64,000 bases of DNA from an uncultured Ruminococcus sp. (lineage in GTDB: Bacteria; Bacillota; Clostridia; Oscillospirales; Ruminococcaceae), in contig CAJTOG010000002.1 of the NCBI GenBank assembly GCA_910577575.1, forward strand, positions 62,001 to 126,000, read 5' to 3'. The stretch's first letter is position 1. The number at the start of each line of letters is the position of its first letter. Below, piece after piece: positions 50,432 through 58,937 of the stretch. The translations under genes were made by a program, and so were the position numbers. The notes below the pieces were generated by a model. The model was not told where the DNA came from and ran no database searches. It saw nothing but the letters and a program-made list of their open reading frames with translations.

Positions 50432-51586
50432 TTATACCAATTTAAAATTATTGTCGCCATCAAGATACCACACGGGCAGGTCAGTTATATTTCTGCATTC
50501 CGGAGATGAAGCAACAAGACTTGCATTATCCTTGTCATCAAGAGTTGACACAAGAGCAGAAATTTCCTCTCCGAAATCAGTTGACGCAATAACACAGGCA
50601 CACGCAGAACTGTTCAGATGATTTACTCTTCTTTCCGGTATTACTTTTGATGCCAGAACTTTCAGCAAAAGCTGCGGCGGATATTCAGGATTATCGACAC
50701 TTTCGGAAACCAGTTCACCATCCGCATTGTAATATATTACAGTGGAGGCAACTCCCTGACTTATAAGAAGTGAAAGAAGTCCGAAAACAGAAACAATCAG
50801 TCTTTCTTCCGAAATTATGGCTTCCTCTGTTTTTGCAGACTTGCTTCTGTATAAATCAAGCACAATGACAGGCTGAACAGATGCAACTGCTTCATCAAGA
50901 CGTACCATTAATTTATCTCTTTTAGTTGAAAGTTTCCAATTAATACGCTTTAAAGGGTCTCCCTGAATGTATTCACGGTGTTCATAGCCCGGAGCAGTAT
51001 TTGCTGAAAAAAGCATAGCTGCATCATTATTTTCTTCATCGTCACTTGTAAGTACTGCATCAGCAATATTGCGGAAAAGCTTTGATGACGATTTAATCTG
51101 TGGAATTTCAGGAATTACCCCTACACTTTTGGGAACAGGCAAACTGTCATTGATTCTAAATTTAAGAAATCCGAGAAAACCGCATGAATGCACAGAAATT
51201 ATTGATATTTCACCGTTTCCGCCTGTATGAGCTTCAACAGTATATGAAAATGTTTTTTTATCTGCTCCCGCAAGGGAAAGTTTATATAATTTATTATCCT
51301 GAACAAAAACTTCGCTTGCCCTTGTTGCAATCTGTACAATCCCGAGAGGAAATCTGCCCGTTTTTTCTACAGTAACATTAACAGTCAGCTTGTTGTTTTT
51401 CTTTACATATCCATCGCAGTCAAATCTTACTTTTATTCTGTTTCTGCCGTACAATGCAAAAGCCAAAGATACAATCGGTGCAGAAATCATGAAGAAAACA
51501 AGAATTATTCCTATTTCTCCGTCTATGTAAAATGTAAAAACATATAATAGTAAAGCTACCGCCAGAGGTGAAATTATTTTTTTCAT
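50432..51586 (-). CDS. DUF58 (von Willebrand-type) protein
   Basis: The 384-aa protein has two N-terminal membrane helices (about residues 5-45), a beta-rich outer/linker domain and the DUF58 core: GYEHREYIQGDPLKRINWKLSTKRDKLMVR (about residues 200-230), then PVIVLDLYRS which forms part of a vWA-like fold. DUF58 proteins are the usual partners of MoxR ATPases and of TgpA-type transglutaminases, likely as metal-binding adaptors. It is two bases after the moxR-type gene, so it is operonic and probably translationally coupled. Confidence 0.93.
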   Translation of the reverse strand: MKKIISPLAVALLLYVFTFYIDGEIGIILVFFMISAPIVSLAFALYGRNRIKVRFDCDGYVKKNNKLTVNVTVEKTGRFPLGIVQIATRASEVFVQDNKLYKLSLAGADKKTFSYTVEAHTGGNGEISIISVHSCGFLGFLKFRINDSLPVPKSVGVIPEIPQIKSSSKLFRNIADAVLTSDDEENNDAAMLFSANTAPGYEHREYIQGDPLKRINWKLSTKRDKLMVRLDEAVASVQPVIVLDLYRSKSAKTEEAIISEERLIVSVFGLLSLLISQGVASTVIYYNADGELVSESVDNPEYPPQLLLKVLASKVIPERRVNHLNSSACACVIASTDFGEEISALVSTLDDKDNASLVASSPECRNITDLPVWYLDGDNNFKLV

Positions 51587-51587
51587 A

Positions 51588-52526
51588 TCAGCTTCCCATT
51601 GATGGAACAGTAACTGTATTAAGAATATTTTTCACATATTCTTCATTGCTTTTAAACTCGCTCTTTCCCTGCGGTGACAGGATAATTCTATGTGCAAGGA
51701 CAGAAACAGCACATTTTTTTACATCATCGGGAGTTACATATTCCCTTTCATAAATATATGCAAAAGCTTTTGATGCCTTATACAATGCAATACTTCCACG
51801 GGGACTTATGCCAAGGGTTGTATTCCTGTCGCTCCGTGTAGACGTAACAAGAGAAATAATATACTGTTTTATAGCATCAGTTACACGGATATTCAGCACT
51901 TCTTCCTGCATTTCAAGAATCTCGTCAACAGTAACTGCGGCACTTTCTATATTATTAATCGGATTATGCATTTCAGTACGCTCTAAAATTTTCAGTTCCT
52001 CAGACGGTTCAGGATAACCCATTGAAAGTTTCATGAAAAATCTGTCCATCTGAGCTTCCGGAAGATGAAACGTTCCGTATGTCTCAACAGGATTCTGTGT
52101 TGCCATTACCAAAAAAGGCTTCGGTAAAGCATGAGTTACACCATCCATAGAAATCTGACGTTCTTCCATAGCCTCAAGAAGTGCAGACTGAACTTTCGGG
52201 GAAGCTCTGTTAATCTCATCAGCAAGAAGAAAATTGCAAACTGCAGCTCCGTCACGGTATATAAATTCACCTGATTTTGAATCAAGCATTGTAAATCCTG
52301 CTATATCTGACGGCATTACATCAGGGGTAAGCTGTATGCGGTTAAATTTTCCGCCTACAGAACGTGAAAGAGCTGTAATAAGCTGAGTTTTTCCGACACC
52401 CGGTACATCTTCCAACAAAACGTGGCCTTCACAGAGCATTGCCGCAATAAGTCTTATTATAGTATCATCTTTCCCGACAATTACCTTGCTGACTGATTCA
52501 ACAAGAATTTTAATTTTATTATTCAT
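51588..52526 (-). CDS. MoxR-family AAA+ ATPase
   Basis: The 312-aa AAA+ protein has Walker A EDVPGVGKTQL (about residues 37-47), Walker B LLADEINRASPKVQSALLEAMEERQ, sensor 1 VMATQNPVET and the arginine region in LSPRGS-like GISPRGSIALYKA. MoxR ATPases act as chaperones assembling or activating partner proteins, here the DUF58 and transglutaminase-like products of the same operon. RBS GAGG precedes ATG 52526. A consensus promoter lies 80 bases upstream. Confidence 0.95.
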   Translation of the reverse strand: MNNKIKILVESVSKVIVGKDDTIIRLIAAMLCEGHVLLEDVPGVGKTQLITALSRSVGGKFNRIQLTPDVMPSDIAGFTMLDSKSGEFIYRDGAAVCNFLLADEINRASPKVQSALLEAMEERQISMDGVTHALPKPFLVMATQNPVETYGTFHLPEAQMDRFFMKLSMGYPEPSEELKILERTEMHNPINNIESAAVTVDEILEMQEEVLNIRVTDAIKQYIISLVTSTRSDRNTTLGISPRGSIALYKASKAFAYIYEREYVTPDDVKKCAVSVLAHRIILSPQGKSEFKSNEEYVKNILNTVTVPSMGS

Positions 52527-52603
52527 ATATTTTTTACCTCAATGGAACTGAAATTTTATTCAAAATTTTTATTCCGTGAGAGCTTACACCCATCACTTAT
52601 TAC

Positions 52604-52632
52604 ATTATAACATATTTTTGTCAATATATCAA
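52604..52632 (-). promoter_or_regulatory. sigma-A promoter of the MoxR-DUF58-transglutaminase operon
   Basis: TTGATA (52627-52632) and TATAAT (52604-52609), leftward strand, with 17-bp spacing, about 80 bases before the MoxR start. Confidence 0.72.
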
Positions 52633-52725
52633 GTGTTTTTGATATAAAAATATAACACCTGCACTTTTGTAAAGTTTGCACAAGAATACAGGCGAAATTT
52701 TGTTTAATATTTTTTATAATAAAAT

Positions 52726-52754
52726 AAAGCGGCACTGAATAACAGAACCGCTTT
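52726..52754 (-). terminator. terminator after tsf
   Basis: The stem AAAGCGG/CCGCTTT with a 15-base loop is followed in leftward reading by TATTTTATT, 12 bases after the tsf stop. Confidence 0.75.
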
Positions 52755-52766
52755 ATATTAAATAAA

Positions 52767-53687
52767 TTACTTATTCATCATCTTGGCAACTTCATCAGCA
52801 AGGTTATCTTCCTTCTTTTCAACGCCTTCGCCTCTCTCGAAACGGATAACATCTGTTACAACGATTGTACCGCCGAGTTTCTGAGCTTCAGCATCAACAT
52901 AACCCTCTACTGTAAGTTTATCGTCCTTGACAAAAGCCTGCTCAAGGAGACAGTTTTCTTTATAGTATTTACCGATTTTGCCCTGTACGATGCCTTCCTT
53001 AACCTTTTCAGGCTTGTTTGCCATTTTCGGGTCTTCTGCCATCTGAGCAAGCATGATTTCCTTTTCCTTCTCAATAACTTCGGCAGGAACATCGTCACGC
53101 TTAAGATAAGGAGCATTAAGAGCAGCAGACTGCATAGCTACATCCTTACCAATAGCAGAAACCTGTTCAGTAGAAAGCTCTGTATCAAGCTTTACCATAA
53201 CGCCGATGCTTCCGCCATTATGGATATATGAAGCAAGAACGCCTTCCATTCTTACAAAACGACGGATAACGATATTCTCTCTTATCTTCATACCTGCAAG
53301 CTCGGTAAGAACATCAGCTACTGTAGATGTGCCGCCGCTGATTGTTTCAGCTTTAAGAGCTTCAACATCAGCAGGATTTTTTTCAATGATTGTATCAGCA
53401 ACTGCCTTTACAAAATTTCTGATGTCATCTGTATTTGCAGCAAAATCTGTTTCTGTATTTACTTCGAGAAGTACGCCGATATTACCGTTTACAACAGCTG
53501 TAACAATACCCTCAGCAGCAGCACGTCCGCTTTTCTTAGCCTGTGTGGCAAGACCTTTTTCTCTGAGAAATTCAATAGCCTTATCCATATCGCCCTCATT
53601 TGCTTCGAGAGCCTTTTTACAGTCCATCATTCCAACGCCGGTGGACTTCATCAATTCTTTAATCTCAGCAACGGAAACCTTTCCCAT
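52767..53687 (-). CDS. tsf: translation elongation factor Ts
   Basis: The 306-aa protein has the N-terminal UBA-like module (KELMKSTGVGMMDCKKALEANEGDMDKAIEFLREKG), the signature EVNTETDFAANTDDIRNFV (TDFV-type core contacting EF-Tu) and a complete C-terminal dimerisation part. EF-Ts recycles EF-Tu by releasing GDP. It follows rpsB but a hairpin lies between them. RBS CAGGAGG precedes the ATG. Confidence 0.98.
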   Translation of the reverse strand: MGKVSVAEIKELMKSTGVGMMDCKKALEANEGDMDKAIEFLREKGLATQAKKSGRAAAEGIVTAVVNGNIGVLLEVNTETDFAANTDDIRNFVKAVADTIIEKNPADVEALKAETISGGTSTVADVLTELAGMKIRENIVIRRFVRMEGVLASYIHNGGSIGVMVKLDTELSTEQVSAIGKDVAMQSAALNAPYLKRDDVPAEVIEKEKEIMLAQMAEDPKMANKPEKVKEGIVQGKIGKYYKENCLLEQAFVKDDKLTVEGYVDAEAQKLGGTIVVTDVIRFERGEGVEKKEDNLADEVAKMMNK

Positions 53688-53723
53688 TGTAGTATACCTC
53701 CTGTAAATTTAATTATTATTTGC

Positions 53724-53751
53724 AAAAACCCGAATGCAAAAAGGATTCGGG
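53724..53751 (-). terminator. terminator/attenuator hairpin between rpsB and tsf
   Basis: The stem CCCGAAT/ATTCGGG is followed by TTTTTG in leftward reading. The downstream tsf gene has no obvious own promoter, so the hairpin may set the S2:EF-Ts ratio by partial read-through. Confidence 0.72.
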
Positions 53752-53770
53752 CTTCTGATTGTTTTTTTGA

Positions 53771-54526
53771 TTATTCAGCCTGTGCCTCTTCTTCAGCAGA
53801 TACTGATTCTTCCTCAGCAGGAATTTCTTCAGCAACAGCGTCATCGCCCTGTCTGCCTTCGATAATAGCATTAGCAACAGTACCGGCAATAAGTTTTACG
53901 GCACGAATAGCATCATCATTGCCAGGGATAACATAATCAACCTCATCAGGGTCGCAGTTTGTATCAACTATGGCAACAATCGGAATATTGAGCTTCTTAG
54001 CTTCTGCAACAGCAATTTTTTCCTTGCGTGGGTCAACTATAAAGAGGGCTGCAGGGAGCTTCTTCATTGTCTTGATACCGCCAAGGAATTTTTCAAGCTT
54101 CTCTATTTCAAGATTAAGCTTAACAACTTCTTTCTTAGGGAGAAGGTCGAAAGTTCCGTCTTCTTCCATAGTATGAAGCTGTTCAAGTCTCTTGATTCTT
54201 GTCTGGATTGTTTTGAAGTTTGTAAGCATACCGCCGAGCCATCTTGCATTTACATAGTGTGCACCAGCTCTTGTTGCTTCTTCCTTAACAGAATCTCCAG
54301 CCTGTTTTTTTGTACCCACGAAAAGCACTTCACCGCCTTCTGAAGCAACGTCACGAACGAACATATAAGCTTCTTCGAGCTTTTTAACTGTTTTCTGAAG
54401 GTCGATAATGTAGATACCGTTTCTCTCTGTAAAGATATACGGTGCCATTTTTGGGTTCCAGCGTCTTGTCTGGTGTCCGAAATGAACGCCTGCTTCAAGA
54501 AGCTGTTTCATTGAAACTACTGCCAT
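53771..54526 (-). CDS. rpsB: 30S ribosomal protein S2
   Basis: The 251-aa protein begins AVVSMKQLLEAGVHFGHQTRRWNPKMAPYIFTERNGIYIIDLQKT, the S2 hallmark, and continues with the conserved HYVNARWLGGMLTNF and PIVAIVDTNCDPDEVDYVIPGNDDAIRA. It has an acidic C-terminal tail, common in Firmicutes. The promoter is about 110 bases upstream and leaves a leader that may fold. RBS AAGGAGG precedes the ATG. Confidence 0.98.
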   Translation of the reverse strand: MAVVSMKQLLEAGVHFGHQTRRWNPKMAPYIFTERNGIYIIDLQKTVKKLEEAYMFVRDVASEGGEVLFVGTKKQAGDSVKEEATRAGAHYVNARWLGGMLTNFKTIQTRIKRLEQLHTMEEDGTFDLLPKKEVVKLNLEIEKLEKFLGGIKTMKKLPAALFIVDPRKEKIAVAEAKKLNIPIVAIVDTNCDPDEVDYVIPGNDDAIRAVKLIAGTVANAIIEGRQGDDAVAEEIPAEEESVSAEEEAQAE

Positions 54527-54644
54527 TATAGTAGTCCTCCTTAAATTTGGTTTTTTATTAATCCTCCGCAGAATTTAGCTCATGTACAACACCCGAAACA
54601 GATGCACCAATCCACGAAAATACCTGCGTGCGAATTGCCTTAAT

Positions 54645-54673
54645 ATTATACCATATTATCACATTTTTTGCAA
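54645..54673 (-). promoter_or_regulatory. sigma-A promoter of rpsB-tsf
   Basis: TTGCAA (54668-54673) and consensus TATAAT (54645-54650) with 17-bp spacing, leftward. The untranslated leader is about 110 nt and could be an S2-type regulatory leader, though I recognise no known family. Confidence 0.78.
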
Positions 54674-54677
54674 TAGG

Positions 54678-54968
54678 CTAATTAAACAAATTTTTTAGAT
54701 TTTTAGGTTTTGAAGTTGTGCATATAACAGAATCAGAACAGTCAACCAGAATAATATCATCACCTATTACTTTAATTGAACTGCATGGAATCTCTGTATC
54801 ATTTTCACGCCCGAAAAGACCGAGAAATCTGTAACCGCCATAAATCAGCAGGGACAGAACCTCGGAATTTTCCGTATCCATACGGATATCATCAATATAT
54901 CCCAGTCTTTCACCTGTTTTTATATTAATGACTTCCTTGGATTTCAGCTCATCAAGACTGCAAACCAT
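54678..54968 (-). CDS. YlmC/YmxH-family PRC-barrel protein
   Basis: The 96-aa protein is a single PRC-barrel of the YlmC/YmxH type, annotated as sporulation-associated: SLDELKSKEVINIKTGERLGYIDDIRMDTENSEVLSLLIYG and EIPCSSIKVIGDDIILVD. Such proteins are expressed in many spore formers, but the molecular role is not established. RBS GGGGTGATGT precedes the ATG. The stop is very close to the rpsB promoter. Confidence 0.88.
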   Translation of the reverse strand: MVCSLDELKSKEVINIKTGERLGYIDDIRMDTENSEVLSLLIYGGYRFLGLFGRENDTEIPCSSIKVIGDDIILVDCSDSVICTTSKPKNLKNLFN

Positions 54969-55024
54969 AGTACATCACCCCATAAATTATACACGGGACG
55001 GCTTGACAGTTATTCGCCCTGATT

Positions 55025-55171
55025 TTATTTTTTCTTCTTTGAAAGAATTGAAAGCACTACTGCAACCACAACAGCAATAACTCCTATAATAATAAGCGGA
55101 ATTACGGGAAAATTGTCACCCGTTGCAGGTGATGCAGAAGCAAGTGTAAACATATTCAACATATCTGTCAT
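55025..55171 (-). CDS. 48-aa peptide resembling a stand-alone cell-wall sorting signal
   Basis: ATG 55171 lies behind AGGAGG. The peptide has a short polar N-terminus (MTDMLNMFTLASA), the motif SPATGDN, a 22-residue hydrophobic helix (IPLIIIGVIAVVVAVVLSIL) and a basic KKKK tail. That is the order of a sortase signal (an LPxTG-like (S/N)PxTGD motif, membrane helix, positive tail), with almost nothing in front of it and no classical signal peptide. It may be a truncated gene, a decoy, or a small membrane protein that only looks like one. No sortase is in the window. Confidence 0.6.
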   Translation of the reverse strand: MTDMLNMFTLASASPATGDNFPVIPLIIIGVIAVVVAVVLSILSKKKK

Positions 55172-55256
55172 AATTTTGTCCTCCTGAAATTTAGTATCAA
55201 GGGTTTATTTTTATATAATCCATATTATAACACATTCAGAAAAATTTGTCAAATAA

Positions 55257-56159
55257 TTATTGTTCTTCTTTTATAGATTTTCCAATCATCATTAAATCCG
55301 CCTTGAAAATATCTCCGGCGGTCTTAAATACAGGAATTTCCACAGTTTCCCCGTCAAAACTGAATGTTACATAATCATATGAATCAAAATCAACTGTAAT
55401 TTCAATATTATTGTTATCTTCTGTATATAATGCAATATTTCCGGCAAGTTCCATAAGTTCCTCATCTGTAAAAGTATCAGGCAGATTGCCATAAAGAAGC
55501 ATATCATAAGTAATACCCGCATCAATCATTACATTACACAGTCCCTCTACGCTTGAATACTGCATTGCCGCACGTTCAATTTCATCAGGTTCAGCTTTCC
55601 TTACTGAAACAACCTCAATATCAACATCATCATAGTTTTCCAATTCTTCAAAAGAAAGTTCAGCATTATTGCTAATCTGTTCCACTATAAATTCAAGCAT
55701 TCCAGCTTTATTCATAGCCTCAAAGGAATTTTTCGGATATGACAATTCAATTAATTTTCTTGCATCAGAATTATCCATAGCTTCAATGAGATTTGTTACT
55801 GATGCAATATATTCATCAGCATTTTCAATTTCTGTTTCAGTGCCTACAATCTTAGATTCCGTTGTATAAGTTTCGGAATAATCCTTAATTTCTGACCCGT
55901 CAACCTTAATTGTTGTTGACTTTTCAACTTTAACAGTAGTAGTTTCTGTTTTTGCAGTTGTTGCTGTCATTTCGGTTTCGGTTGTTTCTTCAGATTCAGT
56001 TATTAATTCAGATTCAGATAATTCATTTGAAGTTTCCGAAATACTTTCAGAAACATCTGATACTGAATTTTCTGAACTTTCAGGCTTGTCACCTCCGCAG
56101 GCAGTCAGTATCCCCACAACAGAGGTTAACGCCAGAATCATTGCAATAAGTTTTTTCAT
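55257..56159 (-). CDS. secreted lipoprotein of unknown function
   Basis: The 300-aa protein has a lipoprotein signal (MKKLIAMILALTSVVGILTAC, lipobox LTAC with the lipidated Cys at about residue 21), then a Ser/Glu/Thr-rich disordered linker (to about residue 110) and a C-terminal globular domain, mostly acidic. No catalytic motif is seen. It should be attached to the outer face of the membrane after Lgt processing. A hairpin separates it from hydG upstream. The function is unknown. Confidence 0.78.
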   Translation of the reverse strand: MKKLIAMILALTSVVGILTACGGDKPESSENSVSDVSESISETSNELSESELITESEETTETEMTATTAKTETTTVKVEKSTTIKVDGSEIKDYSETYTTESKIVGTETEIENADEYIASVTNLIEAMDNSDARKLIELSYPKNSFEAMNKAGMLEFIVEQISNNAELSFEELENYDDVDIEVVSVRKAEPDEIERAAMQYSSVEGLCNVMIDAGITYDMLLYGNLPDTFTDEELMELAGNIALYTEDNNNIEITVDFDSYDYVTFSFDGETVEIPVFKTAGDIFKADLMMIGKSIKEEQ

Positions 56160-56179
56160 ATCAAAATCTCCTCAATCAA

Positions 56180-56209
56180 ATTAAGGAGTCCGAAAAAAGA
56201 CTCCTTAAT
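56180..56209 (-). terminator. terminator after hydG
   Basis: The stem ATTAAGGAGTC/GACTCCTTAAT is an 11-bp perfect palindrome, 33 bases beyond the hydG stop. The T tract (TTTGATT) is short. Confidence 0.75.
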
Positions 56210-56242
56210 CATTATACTATTTTATTTTATTTATGTCAATAA

Positions 56243-57691
56243 TCAGAATCGGAAATCACGTTCTCCGTTTCTGATTTTTTCAAGATAATCCAAAGCCTTT
56301 TCACGCCGTTTCAGGTCTGGTACTTTCTGAATTTCATGGTCGATAAGTCTTTCACCTATCTTTCGTGTTTCAGGACTTGCATAATCCTGCAAATATTCCT
56401 GCAAGGTAAGCAATGCATTGGGATGACAACAGTTCTGAATTTGTCCGACTTTGCAGAGTGCCATGAATCTGTCACCCGTACGTCCTTCACGGTAGCAGGC
56501 TGTACAGAATGAAGGAATATAATCGCTTTCCATGAGCCACTTTACTACCTCATCAAGCGAACGCTGGTCAGATACATCAAATTGTTCTGTGTCGTGGGGT
56601 CTTTCCTCAACAGAATAACCCGCATATCCGCCGACTGATGTTCTTGAGCCTCCTGAAATCTGTGAAATTCCCAGCTTCATCACCTTTTCACGACAGCTTT
56701 CATTTTCCCTTGTGGATATAATCATACCTGTATACGGAACAGATATTCTTATACAGGCAATAATTTTAGCAAAAGTATCATCATCAATGCCATTGTCAAA
56801 TTGATTGGGGTCAATATCAGCAGCCCTTTTCAGCCTCGGAACGCTGATTGTATGAGGTCCTACACCGTGAACTGTTTCAAGGTGTTCAGCGTGCATAAGA
56901 AGTCCGGCAAACTCATATCTGTATTTATCAAGTCCGAAAAGCACCCCAAGACCGACATCGTCAATACCGCCCTCCATAGCTCTGTCCATAGCCTCTGTAT
57001 GATAGGCATAATTATGTTTTGGTCCTGCCGGATGAAGTATTTCATAGCTTTCCTTGTGATAAGTTTCCTGAAAAAGAATATACGTTCCTATTCCTGCATC
57101 TTTAAGTTTTCTGTAATTTTCGACAGTCGTGGCAGCTATATTTACATTTACACGTCTTATTGCTCCGTTTTTATGTTTTATTGAATAGATAGTCTTTATG
57201 CACTCCAGAATATATTCAAGCGGATTGTTTACAGGGTCTTCACCTGCTTCAATAGCAAGTCTTTTATGCCCCATATCCTGCAAGGCAATTACTTCCTGAC
57301 GCACTTCTTCCTGAGTAAGTTTCTTTCTTGGAATTTCCTTGTTCTGAATATGATAAGGACAATAAACACATTTATTAACACAGTAATTTGATAAATACAA
57401 AGGTGCAAACATAACTATTCTGTCACCGTAGAAATTTTCCTTGATTTCGCTGGCAAGCGAATATATTTTTTCCGTCATTTCAGGTAAATCACAGGCAAGA
57501 AGCACACTTGCATCACGGTGAGAAAGTCCGGAACATTCAACTCCCCTGCCTGTTTTTCTTGGTCTTGCTTTCTCAAGAATTTCTTCAATAAGTTCTTTAT
57601 TATGTTTGTTTTTTTCAGCATATTCAAGAGTTTCAAGAATTTCTTCATGATTTATAAATTCCTCTGCCTTCAAAGACTTCACATTATACAT
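56243..57691 (-). CDS. hydG: [FeFe]-hydrogenase H-cluster maturation radical SAM enzyme HydG
   Basis: The 482-aa radical SAM protein cleaves tyrosine to make the CO and cyanide ligands of the H-cluster. The SAM cluster motif CVNKCVYCPYHIQNKEIPRKKLT (CxxxCxxC, about residues 92-99) and the second-cluster C-terminal domain with CTACYREGRTGDRFM and QIQNCCHPNAL are present, which separates HydG from the related ThiH. Its presence implies an [FeFe] hydrogenase and HydE/HydF elsewhere in the genome, since none are in the window. RBS GGAGG precedes ATG 57691. Confidence 0.96.
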   Translation of the reverse strand: MYNVKSLKAEEFINHEEILETLEYAEKNKHNKELIEEILEKARPRKTGRGVECSGLSHRDASVLLACDLPEMTEKIYSLASEIKENFYGDRIVMFAPLYLSNYCVNKCVYCPYHIQNKEIPRKKLTQEEVRQEVIALQDMGHKRLAIEAGEDPVNNPLEYILECIKTIYSIKHKNGAIRRVNVNIAATTVENYRKLKDAGIGTYILFQETYHKESYEILHPAGPKHNYAYHTEAMDRAMEGGIDDVGLGVLFGLDKYRYEFAGLLMHAEHLETVHGVGPHTISVPRLKRAADIDPNQFDNGIDDDTFAKIIACIRISVPYTGMIISTRENESCREKVMKLGISQISGGSRTSVGGYAGYSVEERPHDTEQFDVSDQRSLDEVVKWLMESDYIPSFCTACYREGRTGDRFMALCKVGQIQNCCHPNALLTLQEYLQDYASPETRKIGERLIDHEIQKVPDLKRREKALDYLEKIRNGERDFRF

Positions 57692-57707
57692 TTTCTGATT
57701 CCTCCGG

Positions 57708-57956
57708 TTATTTTTTAGAAATTGCCGCCTTTACGGAAACGCCTGAAATACGTCCCAGACGACCTGTAAGACTGCTGATTTTATCGGGTAAGGAATCAAC
57801 GGCAACTGATATTACCGATATTCCACGTTCCCTGTATGGTATTCCCATTCTTCCTATAATAATTTCATTGTAATCATGCAGCACATTATTTACTTCTGAT
57901 GACACTTCAGGATTATCAACCACGATTGCCACAACAGCTATTCTTTTTTCTTCCAT
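57708..57956 (-). CDS. TM1266-type putative iron-only hydrogenase system regulator
   Basis: The 82-aa protein is of the small ACT-like/NikR C-terminal-type family found next to [FeFe]-hydrogenase maturation genes: KRIAVVAIVVDNPEVSSEVNNVLHDYNEIIIGRMGIPYRERGISVISVAVD. It lacks a DNA-binding domain, so direct DNA regulation is unlikely despite its name. It is immediately upstream of hydG (16 bases), consistent with a role in hydrogenase assembly or regulation, and its start adjoins the lipase stop. Confidence 0.88.
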   Translation of the reverse strand: MEEKRIAVVAIVVDNPEVSSEVNNVLHDYNEIIIGRMGIPYRERGISVISVAVDSLPDKISSLTGRLGRISGVSVKAAISKK

Positions 57957-58787
57957 TCAATACCCCATAACTTTCAGTTCTGATACAAGATTAATATAAA
58001 AATCTGTAATATCCGATATTTCATTTTTATTCTGCGGAGATTTTCTGCTAAACCTCATTCTGCGTAAATCGACTTCATCAGGGTGAGAAATTCCACGGTT
58101 TCCTACACTTGTATAAACTCCTTGAAAATCTCCCCATGCAACTTCATTTACAGTAAGCAATCCATCACTTTCCCCGTCCATAAATCTTACGGCAATATAC
58201 GGTACAGACATAATAATATCACTTAACGGATTCTTCATTTTAAATGCATAGCTTCTGTAATAAACATTTTCATCATCAGGGTTTTTACTGTTGAATTCAT
58301 TTATATATGAAGTTGTAACCTGTTCCATACAGCGAAATGTATCAGGATTCCTGTCTCCACATATTCTACGGAAAATATCAAATATCCTGCTTCCTGACAA
58401 CAAAATGAATCTGAACATCTTCATAAGTTTATCCATAGTTGCAGAACCGTTATGCGGAGTACCCAATGTTGTAACGGAAGCGATATATTTTCCCATTCCA
58501 AGCGTTGAAATAAGATACCTTGCTTCCAGTCCGCCTTTTGAATGAGCTATTATATTTACTTTTTCTGCTTCTGTTTCAGAAATAAACTTTAATAGGGATT
58601 TTTTAAGCATTTCTGCATTATCTTCAATTGAAGCATTGGCATCCTGAAAACCATAAAAAATTTCTGCACCATATTTTTTCAGAATTTCTGGTATTCTCCC
58701 CCAGTAACATATTCTGCCATCCCTGAACCCCATTCCATGAATAAGAAAAATAGGATATCTTGTTTTACAATTAAAATTTTTATTCAT
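57957..58787 (-). CDS. alpha/beta-hydrolase lipase/esterase-like protein
   Basis: The start is placed at ATG 58787 (MNKNFNCKTRYPIFL); the open frame extends upstream through a terminator-like hairpin. The 276-aa protein has the oxyanion region FLIHGMGFRD, the nucleophile elbow IIAHSKGGLEARYL (AHSKGG, about residue 85), and LGTPHNGSATM and DGLLTVNEVAWG near the catalytic Asp/His, as in triacylglycerol lipase family members. There is no signal peptide, so it acts in the cytosol or on membranes. It is the first gene before the hydrogenase-regulator and hydG, an odd partner. The substrate is unknown. Confidence 0.8.
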   Translation of the reverse strand: MNKNFNCKTRYPIFLIHGMGFRDGRICYWGRIPEILKKYGAEIFYGFQDANASIEDNAEMLKKSLLKFISETEAEKVNIIAHSKGGLEARYLISTLGMGKYIASVTTLGTPHNGSATMDKLMKMFRFILLSGSRIFDIFRRICGDRNPDTFRCMEQVTTSYINEFNSKNPDDENVYYRSYAFKMKNPLSDIIMSVPYIAVRFMDGESDGLLTVNEVAWGDFQGVYTSVGNRGISHPDEVDLRRMRFSRKSPQNKNEISDITDFYINLVSELKVMGY

Positions 58788-58931
58788 AAAAATCAAAAAT
58801 GCCCACAAATATACTGAGGGCATAAAAAGTCAATTTATTTATTGTTGACCGAAAACAAAGAATTTCTTTGCTGCCCGAAAACATGGATTTTTTATAAAAG
58901 CCAACTGTGGAATAAATCCCAAAGTCCGCTT
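58788..58931 (-). ncRNA. structured leader upstream of the lipase-hydG operon
   Basis: Between the promoter (58938-58966) and the lipase start lie about 145 untranslated nucleotides. In leftward reading they contain a CAAAGAA/TTCTTTG hairpin (58856-58870), a GTCAA/TTGAC hairpin followed by TTTTT (58829-58849) and a TGCCC/GGGCA hairpin followed by TTTTTGATTTTT (58800-58822). The last two look like tandem terminators just before the start codon, the arrangement of an attenuator, riboswitch or small RNA. No known family is recognised. Confidence 0.55.
58842..58883. repeat. pair of 16-bp direct repeats in the lipase leader
   Basis: TTGTTGACCGAAAACA (58842-58857) and TTGCTGCCCGAAAACA (58868-58883) differ at only two positions and are 26 bases apart. 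They may be two copies of a protein-binding or RNA structural element in the leader. Confidence 0.6.
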
Positions 58932-58937
58932 ATATAC

